NCBI GenBank assembly: GCA_021735645.1 | Contig: JAIPGP010000006.1 | Location: forward strand, 1-64,000 | Length of the DNA: 64,000 nt | Origin: Candidatus Cloacimonadota bacterium | GTDB lineage: Bacteria; Cloacimonadota; Cloacimonadia; Cloacimonadales; TCS61 | Direction: 5' to 3' | Part shown: positions 41,304-51,528 of the stretch, piece after piece | Layout: each line of letters starts with the position of its first letter | Numbering within the stretch: the first letter of the stretch is position 1 | Notes under the pieces: model-generated | What the model was told of the DNA's origin: nothing | The model's input: the letters and a program-made list of their open reading frames with translations, nothing else | The model's database searches: none | Program-made: the position numbers and the translations under genes

Positions 41304-41897
41304 ATGGAGATTTCTGCAAAAGAAGTAATGGAACTTAGAAAAACTACCGGGGCTGGTATGATGGATTGCAAGAAAGCCCTGCTGGAGACAAATGGCGATA
41401 AAACAGCCGCTATAAAATATCTGCGCGAAAAAGGTATCAGTAAGGCAGCAAAAAAAGCCGAAAGAGCTACACGCGAAGGTCTTATATATTCTTATATTCA
41501 TGCCAATGGCAAACTTGGCGTGCTGCTGGAAATGAATTGCGAAACTGATTTCGTGGCACGTAATGAGATTTTTGTCGAGCTTTGCAAAAATCTGGCTATG
41601 CACATCGCTGCCACTGACCCGATCGCTATCGACGAAAGCGGTTTAGACCAGGCTAAAATTGATGCTGAAGCGGAAATTTATCGCAATAAAGCACTCAATG
41701 ACGGCAAACCGGAACAAATCATAGACCGTATTGTCAGCGGTCAGGTCGAAAAATATAAAAAATCTATCTGCCTGCTGAGTCAGGAATTCGTCAAAGACCC
41801 GGATAAAACTGTTCACGACGTTATCACTGAAGCTATCGTTACTCTCGGAGAAAATATCCAGGTCGGCAGATTTATCAGATATTCTCTTGGTGCCTGA
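41304..41897 (+). CDS. tsf: Elongation factor Ts (short form, 197 aa)
   Basis: MEISAKEVMELRKTTGAGMMDCKKALLETNGDKTAAIKYLREKGISKAAKKAERATREG is canonical EF-Ts N-terminus. Confidence 0.97.
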   Translation: MEISAKEVMELRKTTGAGMMDCKKALLETNGDKTAAIKYLREKGISKAAKKAERATREGLIYSYIHANGKLGVLLEMNCETDFVARNEIFVELCKNLAMHIAATDPIAIDESGLDQAKIDAEAEIYRNKALNDGKPEQIIDRIVSGQVEKYKKSICLLSQEFVKDPDKTVHDVITEAIVTLGENIQVGRFIRYSLGA

Positions 41898-41899
41898 TC

Positions 41900-42616
41900 A
41901 TGTCAATCTTCAAACCTGGTAGCGTTATTCTTAAACTCTCCGGCGAAGTTCTTGCCGGCAAGCGTGGTTTCGGCTTCGATTATGATGTAGTTGACCAGCT
42001 CGCAGAAGGAATCATCGCTGTGCGAAACCAGGGCTTCCGGATTGGTATTGTCATCGGCGGCGGAAATATCTTCCGCGGTTCCTCCAGCATTGGTAAAACT
42101 ATTAGTCGCTTTACGGCTGATAATATGGGAATGCTCGCCACTATTCAGAATACACTTCTGATGGCTGATATTCTCAATAACAAAAACTACCGTGCGGAAA
42201 TTTTCTCGGCTGTGCAATGCGATAAAATCGTCAGATTCTTTACTGCTGAAACTGCTATGCATTCTTTCCTGAAAGGTAATATCTGCTTCTTTTGTGCCGG
42301 AACGTCAAACCCCTTCTTCACTACTGATACCGCTGCTGTTCTGCGCGCCATTGAAATGGATGCTGACCTTGTCCTTAAAGGTACAAAAGTAGATGGCGTT
42401 TATACTTCCGATCCCAAAAAAAATAAAAATGCCGTCCTGTTAAAAGATGTTACCTATGACCAGGCTCTGGCAGAAAAATTGCAGATCATGGATATGACTG
42501 CCTTTTCGCTCGCCAGAGATAATATGATGCCTATCAAGATATTTAATATCTCAGACCCGGCTATGATTCTGAAAGCTATCCTCGAACCCAGTGTCGGCAC
42601 CCTCGTGCATGCCTGA
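41900..42616 (+). CDS. pyrH: Uridylate kinase
   Basis: VILKLSGEVLAGKRGFGFD...GIVIGGGNIFRG...ADLVLKGTKVDGVYTSDPKKNKNA, UMP kinase motifs. Confidence 0.96.
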   Translation: MSIFKPGSVILKLSGEVLAGKRGFGFDYDVVDQLAEGIIAVRNQGFRIGIVIGGGNIFRGSSSIGKTISRFTADNMGMLATIQNTLLMADILNNKNYRAEIFSAVQCDKIVRFFTAETAMHSFLKGNICFFCAGTSNPFFTTDTAAVLRAIEMDADLVLKGTKVDGVYTSDPKKNKNAVLLKDVTYDQALAEKLQIMDMTAFSLARDNMMPIKIFNISDPAMILKAILEPSVGTLVHA

Positions 42617-42652
42617 GTTTAGCAGGGGTATTCACCCCAAAGGAGTTATATT

Positions 42653-43210
42653 ATGATGGATGAAATTATTCTCGATTTTGAGATGAAACTGGAAGCCTCC
42701 TATGATGCCATGCTCAGAAAATTCGCTACTACCAGAACCGGAAGAGCTAATACTTCCGCACTCGATAATATTTCTATCGATTATTATGGGCAGCAGTCAC
42801 CTGTGAAACAGCTTTGTAATATCACCATCCCGGAACCCAGACTTATCGTGATCCAGCCCTGGGACAAAACTTCTTTGCCCCTCATCGAAAAGGCTATCCT
42901 CGCCTCTAATATCGGCGTTACCCCCGAAAATGACGGCAATGTGATCAGACTGCCTTTCCAGCCACTCACCGAAGAAACACGCAAAGACATCGTTAAACAA
43001 ATCCGAAAAATGGCGGAAGAAGGTAAAGTGGCTATCAGAAATATCAGACGTGACGCTAATGATGAACTGAAAAGCCTCGAAAAAACCAGCGATATCACCG
43101 AAGATGACCTTAAAATGGGTCTGAAAAATATCCAGGATATCACTGATAAATGGACTAATAAAATCTCCGAGGTTGCTAAAACCAAGGAAAGCGAAATTAT
43201 GGAAGTCTGA
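42653..43210 (+). CDS. frr: Ribosome recycling factor
   Basis: FATTRTGRANTSALDNISIDYYGQQSPVKQLCNITIPEPRLIVIQPWDK... is canonical RRF. Confidence 0.96.
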   Translation: MMDEIILDFEMKLEASYDAMLRKFATTRTGRANTSALDNISIDYYGQQSPVKQLCNITIPEPRLIVIQPWDKTSLPLIEKAILASNIGVTPENDGNVIRLPFQPLTEETRKDIVKQIRKMAEEGKVAIRNIRRDANDELKSLEKTSDITEDDLKMGLKNIQDITDKWTNKISEVAKTKESEIMEV

Positions 43211-43217
43211 GCATAAT

Positions 43218-43412
43218 ATGAATAATAAGAATGTGAAAAAAGTAATTTATTTTATTACCAGCGAGTGTATTCAATGCGGCATCTGCGTTGATGTATGCCC
43301 TATTGATGATGCTATTGAAGAAGGTGAAAACCAGTATATAATCACTAACGCCTGCATTAATTGCGGAAAATGTAAAGCCGCCTGCCCTATTGAAGCTATC
43401 GAAGGCAAATAA
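43218..43412 (+). CDS. 2x[4Fe-4S] ferredoxin
   Basis: Two clusters: CIQCGICVDVCP and CINCGKCKAACP. Start trimmed to ATG 43218 because the track start (43173) overlaps frr. Confidence 0.9.
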   Translation: MNNKNVKKVIYFITSECIQCGICVDVCPIDDAIEEGENQYIITNACINCGKCKAACPIEAIEGK

Positions 43413-43438
43413 TCTGGATTGCTTTCTGATTGATATCT

Positions 43439-43468
43439 AAACCTCCCGCTACGGGAGGTTTTTTTTAT
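43439..43468 (+). terminator. Rho-independent terminator
   Basis: AAACCTCCCG-CTA-CGGGAGGTTT followed by TTTTTTT, between converging operons. Confidence 0.92.
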
Positions 43469-44490
43469 TTATAATATTTTCGCCGAAATCCGGAGACCCA
43501 CTCACCTTTAGGTAAAAATAACTTCTTTACTAGCCCGGTAATAAACCCGCTGCCATAAGCCAGCACCTGAGTAAACAATGTCAACACCGAAAGACAGCCC
43601 ACCAGCAGTGAATGATTACGTATCGCAGACTGGGTGAAGGAGAATAAGGCGACAAATACGCCCAATACGGCTTCCAATAAGAGCAAAGAGCGGAGGATAT
43701 TAAAAAAGACAGCCCCCACCACCGTGCCCAGAAATATTATCAAAATCACCGCCGGCAGTGCATGAACCGGCTTTAACATCGCCCGGTCAATTGTGCCTAA
43801 ATTTATCCGTGTCACGCCCCAGTTGAATATCTGCTTGAAAAACCGCCTCAAATTCGTGCGGCGCTTATGAAATACCTGCAGCTCCGGTAAAAATATCACC
43901 CGAAATCCGGCTTTGTAAATCCGGTTGGAAAATTCCATATCCTGACCGTGCCTCAAAGCATTCATGCCGCCTATCTTTTCATATACCCGCCGGCGAATTC
44001 CCATATTGAAACTGCGGGGATAATATTTAGCAACACTTCTTTTGGCTGAACCGCGAGTTCCACCTGTTCCTATGAAGGAAGTCATGGAATAATTCACTGC
44101 CTTCAAAAATGGCGGGAAATCTTCCCTTTGCGTATCTGGTCCCCCAAAAGCATCAAAACTGTCCTCACTCAAAGCGACCTGCAATTTACTTATATAATCT
44201 GCAGGCACAGTGCAGTCAGAATCTATAAAAACCATTAACTCGCCTGCCGCTTCTGCCATGCCCCTGTTTCGGGCGGCTCCGGGTCCCTGATTCTGCTGAT
44301 GAAAATACCTTATCTGCAGCTTACCTGTATATTGTGCCAAAACCTCATTTAATTCATCTGTAGAGCCATCATCCACTATGATGATCTCAAAACCGGTTTT
44401 TATATCCTGGTTACAAAAGGATGATAGAAATTCTGCTATTTCCTCCGCCCTATTATAAACTGGAACAATTATTGATATTAGTTTATTCAT
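43465..44490 (-). CDS. Glycosyltransferase family 2
   Basis: ISIIVPVYNRAEEIAEFLSSFCNQDI...EIIIVDDGSTDELNEVL...GPGAARNRGMAEAAGELMVFIDSDC, plus C-terminal TM segments. Confidence 0.92.
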   Translation of the reverse strand: MNKLISIIVPVYNRAEEIAEFLSSFCNQDIKTGFEIIIVDDGSTDELNEVLAQYTGKLQIRYFHQQNQGPGAARNRGMAEAAGELMVFIDSDCTVPADYISKLQVALSEDSFDAFGGPDTQREDFPPFLKAVNYSMTSFIGTGGTRGSAKRSVAKYYPRSFNMGIRRRVYEKIGGMNALRHGQDMEFSNRIYKAGFRVIFLPELQVFHKRRTNLRRFFKQIFNWGVTRINLGTIDRAMLKPVHALPAVILIIFLGTVVGAVFFNILRSLLLLEAVLGVFVALFSFTQSAIRNHSLLVGCLSVLTLFTQVLAYGSGFITGLVKKLFLPKGEWVSGFRRKYYK

Positions 44491-47020
44491 TATATGCTTT
44501 ATTCTTTCTCTTATTTCTTATATTGTATGCTGCCAGCCCGATCAGCAGCAGCCAGGCAATGATATGAGCTATTTTGGATAGCCAGAGATAACGAAGATAA
44601 GTATCAGGCTCAAATACAAAACTCACTTCCTGCTCGCCCGTCTTCTCCAGCAGTACACTCCGCAGCACATGATCGGTTTTATAAATTTCCTGCTCCTCTC
44701 CATCTACATAACATTTCCAGCCCCGGGGATAATAAATTTCCGAAACGACTAAAAGTGCCGGCACTTCATGAGAAACTCGATAGCTCATCCGGTTATAAGA
44801 AGCTTCTTCCAGCTCTATGTTACCCTGCTGCGGCTGGCTGATATTCACTCCGGGGTCTTCTTCCAGAAGAGCTGTTTTATAAGCATCAAACTGAGGATCA
44901 TTCAAGGCTGCAAAACGCTCCTGACGCTCTGTAACCACCTGATAATTCTCCACAAACCAGGCTGGTCTCGCCTCAAAATCTGTCTTATAGGTAATCATCT
45001 CTTTGGATTTATCATAATAATACACCTGCAGATGATCTTCCGGTAATGCCTGCTTGCTGATAATATATTTTGTGTTCAGCATCTTAAGGATATTCCAGTT
45101 TAAAGGCAATTTAGGATCATTGCCTTTATACAGGCAAAACTCTATGATATCCTGATATATCCGTAACTTGGCAGCATTATATCCGCCAATGGAATTGTGA
45201 TAATAGGAATAATCATTGGAATTAAAGGGATTTTCCGTGATCGGAAATACCCGGTAATAACTCTCATCCTGCAGTAGTTTCTGATTGGTTTTTGTCAGTC
45301 TGAAATGGGCGTTCTCCAGAGCAGTCGGATTGTTCAAGTCACCTTCTGACCGTATCATATAAGGCACCTGATCAGCCAGCATCAAACCAAAAAGCAATAT
45401 CATGAAGAAAGCAGGCTTGAGCTTTCCGGTAATTTGCAGCCAGACAACCAGTGTCATCGCCAAAGTAAATAAAATCAGCCTCAGTCCATCTGAATGCATC
45501 ATATCCAGACGAGCTGATGCTATTAAAGCTGCCGTTTCACTACCATACTGAGATACTTCATCACCCTTGATCATATTAAATGAACTACCAAATAAATATG
45601 GTACGAGACCAGCTATTATTAGTAAAATCCCCACTGTGATGATAGTTTTCTTCAGTTTAATATTCTCTTGAGGAGGTAAAGATTGAGTGATATCGTGCTT
45701 CAAACCCGGTACATATACCAATGTAATACTTGGCTTAGATATATTCCATGTTAAAATACTCTCCAGCCCAAAACCCGCATAGATCACCGTAAGCAGGAAC
45801 ATCACCAGCTGCAGCATCGCCGGCACTCTGAATTTATTAAATGCCGGAACATAATTAAAGAATATATCATAAAAAGCCTGAAAATGCCTGCCAAATGAAA
45901 GTAGCAGACACAACAAAAACAATCCGCTGAATAGCTTGATAACCGGCTTTTTCCAGTTTGCCAGTAAGCCTGCCAATGCTAGAAATACCAGTATTATCCC
46001 GATATAATCATAGGTTTGAGTAAAAGGCATATAACCCCAGTAACCCGGAATCTTCTTACCGGTAAGCTGTGGTACGGCACTGCCATTATACAGCTCCTGC
46101 GAAGTACCCCCAAAAAAGTGCGGCATTACCCAATTAAATACTGCCAGCGGATGCATTGACCACCGGGTCGCATAGCCGGTATCCAGCCCGCTGGAATCCT
46201 CTTCCCCTGTGCCACCCCGAATTGAATATGGCGTGTATTCACCGGCGACAAATAAAGGCTGAGCCACCATGCCAATTATCAATGCACAAGCGGGTATTAA
46301 TAGCAGTATTTTCTTTACCAAAAGACTCATTTTTCCGCTTTTTATCATATTTATCAGATAGAAAAGTCCCAGGAATATCAGGATTATTATCTGGTAAAAT
46401 ATCACCTGATAATGATGCGTTCTTATCTGAACAGAAAAACTAAATATAAATCCCAACAGCCATAAAAGATTCTTCTTATTAATGAAACTTACAAAGAAAA
46501 AGATCACTAGCGGCATATACATCACCGGTCGGAATTTCTGAAAATGACCTATTGATAAAATGGACATATAATGCGGGATCAAGATAAATCCCAAAGCACA
46601 AAATGCCGATGTCCACCAGCTTAGCTTAAAAAATCTCAGAAGATAGAACATCCCGATAAAGCCCACCAGATACAGCCAGATATTCAAATAAATAATTTTG
46701 CTCAGGTACCGGTGAATAATAGTATCAAAACTGAATGCTTCACCACTTCTCCGGTGATAAATTGGCATCCCGGAAAAAACCGTCTTATTCCAGAGTACAT
46801 TCTCATCAGTGTCTTTCTGAAATTCAAGATATTGATGGTTTCCACCCACAGACCCGATTACATCCACCCCCCCTGGACGAAGTCCCTCGAATGCCATTGG
46901 ATACAAAATTGCCAGTAACATTATAAAACATAACCCAAATAGAATAAGATTCCTCCACTTTGTGATACCTGACCAGCGGTTTCCTCTCGATATACTCTCT
47001 GCCTTATTCTTCCTTTTCAT
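44483..47020 (-). CDS. YfhO-like polytopic membrane protein
   Basis: 845 aa, many TM helices. C-terminal 'LLVVSEIYYPRGWKCYVDGEEQEIYKTDHVLRSVLLEKTGEQEVSFVFEP' is typical of YfhO family. Confidence 0.82.
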   Translation of the reverse strand: MKRKNKAESISRGNRWSGITKWRNLILFGLCFIMLLAILYPMAFEGLRPGGVDVIGSVGGNHQYLEFQKDTDENVLWNKTVFSGMPIYHRRSGEAFSFDTIIHRYLSKIIYLNIWLYLVGFIGMFYLLRFFKLSWWTSAFCALGFILIPHYMSILSIGHFQKFRPVMYMPLVIFFFVSFINKKNLLWLLGFIFSFSVQIRTHHYQVIFYQIIILIFLGLFYLINMIKSGKMSLLVKKILLLIPACALIIGMVAQPLFVAGEYTPYSIRGGTGEEDSSGLDTGYATRWSMHPLAVFNWVMPHFFGGTSQELYNGSAVPQLTGKKIPGYWGYMPFTQTYDYIGIILVFLALAGLLANWKKPVIKLFSGLFLLCLLLSFGRHFQAFYDIFFNYVPAFNKFRVPAMLQLVMFLLTVIYAGFGLESILTWNISKPSITLVYVPGLKHDITQSLPPQENIKLKKTIITVGILLIIAGLVPYLFGSSFNMIKGDEVSQYGSETAALIASARLDMMHSDGLRLILFTLAMTLVVWLQITGKLKPAFFMILLFGLMLADQVPYMIRSEGDLNNPTALENAHFRLTKTNQKLLQDESYYRVFPITENPFNSNDYSYYHNSIGGYNAAKLRIYQDIIEFCLYKGNDPKLPLNWNILKMLNTKYIISKQALPEDHLQVYYYDKSKEMITYKTDFEARPAWFVENYQVVTERQERFAALNDPQFDAYKTALLEEDPGVNISQPQQGNIELEEASYNRMSYRVSHEVPALLVVSEIYYPRGWKCYVDGEEQEIYKTDHVLRSVLLEKTGEQEVSFVFEPDTYLRYLWLSKIAHIIAWLLLIGLAAYNIRNKRKNKAYNE

Positions 47021-48523
47021 CTATTTACCCCCATATTCCTTTTTTATTAATGCTTTTATATTTGCCGGCTTACTCCATTTTTTTAGAGACTGTCTTATCC
47101 GCTGTAGTTCCGTATCCTCAAAAAAACCTATGACTGCCAAAATTACCGGATACAGAAGCAAAATAACTAAATCTACCAATATACTTAGAAAAACATTCAT
47201 TTCTGGAATCAGCAGCCAGGCATATAATAACCCGATACCAATCAGAAAAGCTTTTAAATATTTGACAACCTCATAATTTGAATAACCATACTTTTTATTT
47301 ATCATCAGGCAGACGATAACAGCTACTCCCTGTGAAACTGCTGTTGTGAGAGCCGCACCTAATGAGCCTAAGGAAGGGATTATCAAAAAATTCAGTAAAA
47401 TATTCAAAATACCAGTGCCTACTGCAATATAGGCAATCAAATCTGTCCGCTTCATCTTTGCCATTGGCATATTCAGCATTGAGCGTATACCATATAATAT
47501 GATGCCCGCCACTAAATAAGGCACAATATACAATGAATTATAATAGTCAACATTGTCTGTTAAAAATTTTATCACGGTTTTACTGACTATACTTAATAAT
47601 AACCCGCTGTAGATGGCAATAAAGGTGAAATAGGTAATAGATTTATCAAAAAATCGGTCATGCTTTACGGCTTCTATTTCGCTATAATACTTGAAATTAT
47701 ATGATTTCAAAAATGATCGCACAATGAATAACTTGATCAAACTGGATACTTTATATGCTAATGAATACTGCCCCACATCTGCCAGACTGTAATAATGCTT
47801 CAATATAAACCTGTCACTCAAAGTCATCACTATCGCAAAAACACTGGATACTGCTATCGGAAATGAATATTTCAAAAGCTTGCTAAATATCTCATATTCT
47901 ATCACAAACTTTATCTCTTTCAAAAGATACGGCATTATGAATATCAGCACAATCACATTACCGCAGATCTGACCCAGAAACACTCCTTCAAGTCCCATAT
48001 CAAGCTGCGTGATAAAAAATATCGTCGTCAATAACACTATGCCCAGATTTAATAATACATATCGCGTCTGCTTGACCACTAATTGTTGTATCTGCATTAA
48101 TAATATGCTGCGCATGATCACTACCCGGAACAGAATATTTACTAAATATGTAACTGTCAGTCCCAGCGATATTTTTACATCAAATATCTGCAAAGAATAA
48201 TAGTGGATCATGACAAATGCTAATATCAGGCAAAGCGTTGTGGATATTAACGAAAATATCAGTGTTGTAAAAAATAGCGACTTCTGCCGTTCTTTGCCTT
48301 CATCATCCCAATACCAGCGGTTAAAACCACTCTCTACTCCAAAAGATGATAAGGTGATTATTATTTCTGCCAGTATCTCAAAAAGTGCCAGTAATCCATA
48401 TATCTCTATGGAAAACTGACGGGCATATAAAGGCAGTAAGATAAAACCTACAAGCTTCACTGCCACATTGCCTATCCCATAATAGAAAGTCTGCTTAACT
48501 GAGCTTCTGATCTTATCTAACAC
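47021..48523 (-). CDS. Oligosaccharide flippase / polysaccharide biosynthesis protein (Wzx-like MATE fold)
   Basis: 500 aa, ~12-14 TM. N-terminus 'TFYYGIGNVAVKLVGFILLPLYARQFSIEIYGLLAL' is typical of the family. Confidence 0.87.
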   Translation of the reverse strand: MLDKIRSSVKQTFYYGIGNVAVKLVGFILLPLYARQFSIEIYGLLALFEILAEIIITLSSFGVESGFNRWYWDDEGKERQKSLFFTTLIFSLISTTLCLILAFVMIHYYSLQIFDVKISLGLTVTYLVNILFRVVIMRSILLMQIQQLVVKQTRYVLLNLGIVLLTTIFFITQLDMGLEGVFLGQICGNVIVLIFIMPYLLKEIKFVIEYEIFSKLLKYSFPIAVSSVFAIVMTLSDRFILKHYYSLADVGQYSLAYKVSSLIKLFIVRSFLKSYNFKYYSEIEAVKHDRFFDKSITYFTFIAIYSGLLLSIVSKTVIKFLTDNVDYYNSLYIVPYLVAGIILYGIRSMLNMPMAKMKRTDLIAYIAVGTGILNILLNFLIIPSLGSLGAALTTAVSQGVAVIVCLMINKKYGYSNYEVVKYLKAFLIGIGLLYAWLLIPEMNVFLSILVDLVILLLYPVILAVIGFFEDTELQRIRQSLKKWSKPANIKALIKKEYGGK

Positions 48524-48529
48524 TTTGCT

Positions 48530-49270
48530 TTAAAACTCGCAACACATTACTATGATATCCTGGGCAGATGGATTCTGACGTAAATACCGGTTTCTTAATA
48601 GCGTCAATGGATTCATTGTGGAGGTTCGCCGCCCATACATGGCATAAGTGAACCACTTCATTTTGAATCCTGCTCCCAGGAGACTTTTAGCTAAGGTATA
48701 AGGCGTAAACCAGAAATAATGATCTGTATTGATTAATTCATAATGCTTCCCGTTTTGCCGATTGCTCTTTTTGAAAGCATTGGGAACGGTTATTATTAAT
48801 TCTTTACTGATTGCTTGGCAGTTCTCATGCAGCTTACTTAAAAAAATACCCGGACTGGCAATATGCTCCAAAGTCTCCGGCAAAAATACATAGTCAAATC
48901 CTCCCGCTGATAGAAATTCAGGTAAAGACTCAGTTATATTGGCATATTTCACCGTATATTGAGGATAACGCTCATTGATGTAGTTTATGGCTTCTTTATC
49001 TATATCGACCCCTACTACTTCGCTGCCGGATTCATGCAGCAGTTTATGCAGCCATTTCCCCTGCTCTATCTTCTCATCTATCAATCCTAAATGATCACAA
49101 CATCCTATATGCAATATTTTCTTTGCCCGGGCAAGCTCTGTTAACATCCTGAACCGGTCTACTAAATCAGATACCTGTGCACCGGTTTCAAACTTATAGC
49201 TCGAAGCAAATGACTCGCCCCGCAAATACCGCTCCGCAGTCTTATCAATCTCAAATCTATCAAAATTCAT
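48530..49270 (-). CDS. Class I SAM-dependent methyltransferase
   Basis: KILHIGCCDHLGLIDEKIEQGKWLHKLLHESGSEVVGVDIDKEAINY...FDYVFLPETLEHI. Confidence 0.85.
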   Translation of the reverse strand: MNFDRFEIDKTAERYLRGESFASSYKFETGAQVSDLVDRFRMLTELARAKKILHIGCCDHLGLIDEKIEQGKWLHKLLHESGSEVVGVDIDKEAINYINERYPQYTVKYANITESLPEFLSAGGFDYVFLPETLEHIASPGIFLSKLHENCQAISKELIITVPNAFKKSNRQNGKHYELINTDHYFWFTPYTLAKSLLGAGFKMKWFTYAMYGRRTSTMNPLTLLRNRYLRQNPSAQDIIVMCCEF

Positions 49271-49387
49271 TTATCCTCCGCATTACGTACTCTGCAATTA
49301 ATTCTTTCAATTATTATCGGTCAATTAATTTCCTCCAAACCAATTTTATGATTGACATCTCTGCTGTTTTTCTGCGTAAAGTTTTTT

Positions 49388-50305
49388 ATGAAAGTTATTA
49401 AAATGCTCTGCCTCACTCAATCAAGACAGTTCGAAATCGGACTGAAAAACATCTTTGACCAGATTCCATTTCTAGAAGTTACAGTTATTAACAGAAATGA
49501 CCCGGAATGGAAAGGCTCTATTATTAAACAATTTCGCCTGCTTAAAAAACATGACATTCTATATTGCTTCTTTGCCCAAACAAAAATTTACTACCTGCTC
49601 TTCTATAAAGCAGCAAATCTTAAAATCATTAATCACTATATCGGCTCTGACCTCTATAAAACTATTAAACACTACCGCTTCTGGAAATATCTGCCTGTCG
49701 TGAATAAACTCAGCCACTCCATATGCGTTAGCTCTCTACTTGCCAATGAACTAAATGATTATGGCATCTCTGCTAAAATTCTCCCCTTCACTAATCTTAA
49801 CCTCCAAAAAAGACCCATCGTATACCCTGATCAAAAAACCGCTATTGTCTATCTGCCTGACTCATATAGAGAGTTTTATAATTATAAACTAATTACTGGA
49901 CTTGTTACTGCCTTCCCTGATGTAAACTTTATTTTCTTTCCAAGTACTCTAAGTCTTGATAACTTGCCAGCCAATATTAAAACTGTTAAGTTTGTACCTC
50001 GTGAAAATATGTTTCAATTCCTTAGCTCATGCCGTGTATTTATAAGATTACCTCTCCATGATGGTTTACCTAACACTCTCCTGGAAGCTCTTTCAATTGG
50101 CAGATGGTGTATCTGGAATTTTGATTTTCCTTATACAGTAAAATCTTCTTCACTGGAAGATCTTATCTGCAAGTTTGATTTATTGATTAATAAGTCTGAT
50201 ATTAATCAGAAGGCGATTGATCATATTATAAATAATTATTCATTCTCAAATATCACTCAACGTTATACCAATTACTTTAATAATTATGTAACCGATAACT
50301 TCTAA
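49388..50305 (+). CDS. Glycosyltransferase-like protein (GT-B, family 1/4-like C-terminal)
   Basis: C-terminal 'SSCRVFIRLPLHDGLPNTLLEALSIGRWCIWNFDFPYT' resembles GT4 acceptor-region motif. Start trimmed from the track's 49352 to ATG 49388; start uncertain. Confidence 0.7.
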   Translation: MKVIKMLCLTQSRQFEIGLKNIFDQIPFLEVTVINRNDPEWKGSIIKQFRLLKKHDILYCFFAQTKIYYLLFYKAANLKIINHYIGSDLYKTIKHYRFWKYLPVVNKLSHSICVSSLLANELNDYGISAKILPFTNLNLQKRPIVYPDQKTAIVYLPDSYREFYNYKLITGLVTAFPDVNFIFFPSTLSLDNLPANIKTVKFVPRENMFQFLSSCRVFIRLPLHDGLPNTLLEALSIGRWCIWNFDFPYTVKSSSLEDLICKFDLLINKSDINQKAIDHIINNYSFSNITQRYTNYFNNYVTDNF

Positions 50306-51528
50306 ATTATACTGCTCAATTCCCTATACATGTCCACTAATCCCCTACTGCATTTTTCCCAGTTATATTTCTCCATGATCGCCTGCTTACCTTTTATTTT
50401 CATTCCTTGTCTCAGGTCTTTATCCCGGTAGAGTTTCCTTACCTGTCTTGCTAAATCCTGGTGATCATCACTCATATATGTCAATCCTGCCCCCGTCTCA
50501 TTCAGTATCCGTTCTAATGACCGGCAATTCGTAGATATAACGGGAACTTCATAATACATATACTGATATATTTTGTTGGGACTGGAATTATCTGTCTGAA
50601 TCGATTTCTTATGAGGAATAATGCCAATGTCACTCAACTTGAAATAATCCGGTAGTCTCTCCGGCGGTTGCCAGCCTTCAAAAATTACCTTATTCTGGAT
50701 TCCTAATTCTTTCACCAATCTTTGCAGCTCATGTTTTATCTTGCCTGTGCCGACTATACTAACAACTAAATTTTCAATTTCTTCTAATTCGCTCACTGCT
50801 CGCAATAATGTGTCTATCCCACGATGCCAGTCAAATGCTCCTATATAAGAAAGCACAAATTTCCCTCTATATTTCTCAAAAAGTGATTTGTTTTCTTCTG
50901 GCTCTTGAAAGGATGAAATTTCTAGACAATTCTCGCAAACTACTATCTTTTCAGTTTCAATGTCTCCTGATATTCTGCTTTTCATCTCATCTACAACAAC
51001 TACTGCTTTATCGAGTTGTGAAAGCCATTTCTTTTCTGTTCGCTGCCATTTCTTTACAGATATCAATATATTCCCCGGAAATGTATTGGAAAACTTGTAA
51101 TACTTCAAAGCATCTGCATAATTTTCATGCAAATCCCCGCAGACTTTAACTAAACCTCCCAGCTTCTTCCTCGCTTTCAAACCTGCTCCCACCAGATACA
51201 AATCATGGATATGCAGTATATCTATATCATACTTCTTTACGAAATTAACCATTTTCCCGCACCAGTAGTATGTATAAATATCTAATATTGTATTGGTCAA
51301 TGCCCGTAACTTACGACTTAATTTTCGATTTATCTTTATCCTGATTACTTTTGCACCATAAAAATCTGATTCCTCTTTCTCTTCTCCAAATCTGAAACAT
51401 AGTAGATATACTGCAAATCCTGCCGCTACTAAACTCCTGATCTCCTTCCCTACCCTGGCATCCGGTGGAAATCGATCATCCAGCACCATACCTATTTTAT
51501 ATTTTTTCTTGTTATCCATTTCTTTCAA
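50302..51528 (-). CDS. Glycosyltransferase family 4
   Basis: KFVLSYIGAFDWHRGIDTLLRAVSELEEIENLVVSIVGTGKIKHELQRLVKELGIQNKVIFEGWQPPERLPDYFKLSDIGIIPHKK. Confidence 0.92.
   Translation of the reverse strand: MKEMDNKKKYKIGMVLDDRFPPDARVGKEIRSLVAAGFAVYLLCFRFGEEKEESDFYGAKVIRIKINRKLSRKLRALTNTILDIYTYYWCGKMVNFVKKYDIDILHIHDLYLVGAGLKARKKLGGLVKVCGDLHENYADALKYYKFSNTFPGNILISVKKWQRTEKKWLSQLDKAVVVVDEMKSRISGDIETEKIVVCENCLEISSFQEPEENKSLFEKYRGKFVLSYIGAFDWHRGIDTLLRAVSELEEIENLVVSIVGTGKIKHELQRLVKELGIQNKVIFEGWQPPERLPDYFKLSDIGIIPHKKSIQTDNSSPNKIYQYMYYEVPVISTNCRSLERILNETGAGLTYMSDDHQDLARQVRKLYRDKDLRQGMKIKGKQAIMEKYNWEKCSRGLVDMYRELSSII

Noticed and set aside
40435-43185. Minus-strand ORFs opposite rpsB/tsf/pyrH/frr (e.g. 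40732..41157, 42784..43185)
   Set aside because: Antisense to canonical housekeeping genes; no family resemblance.
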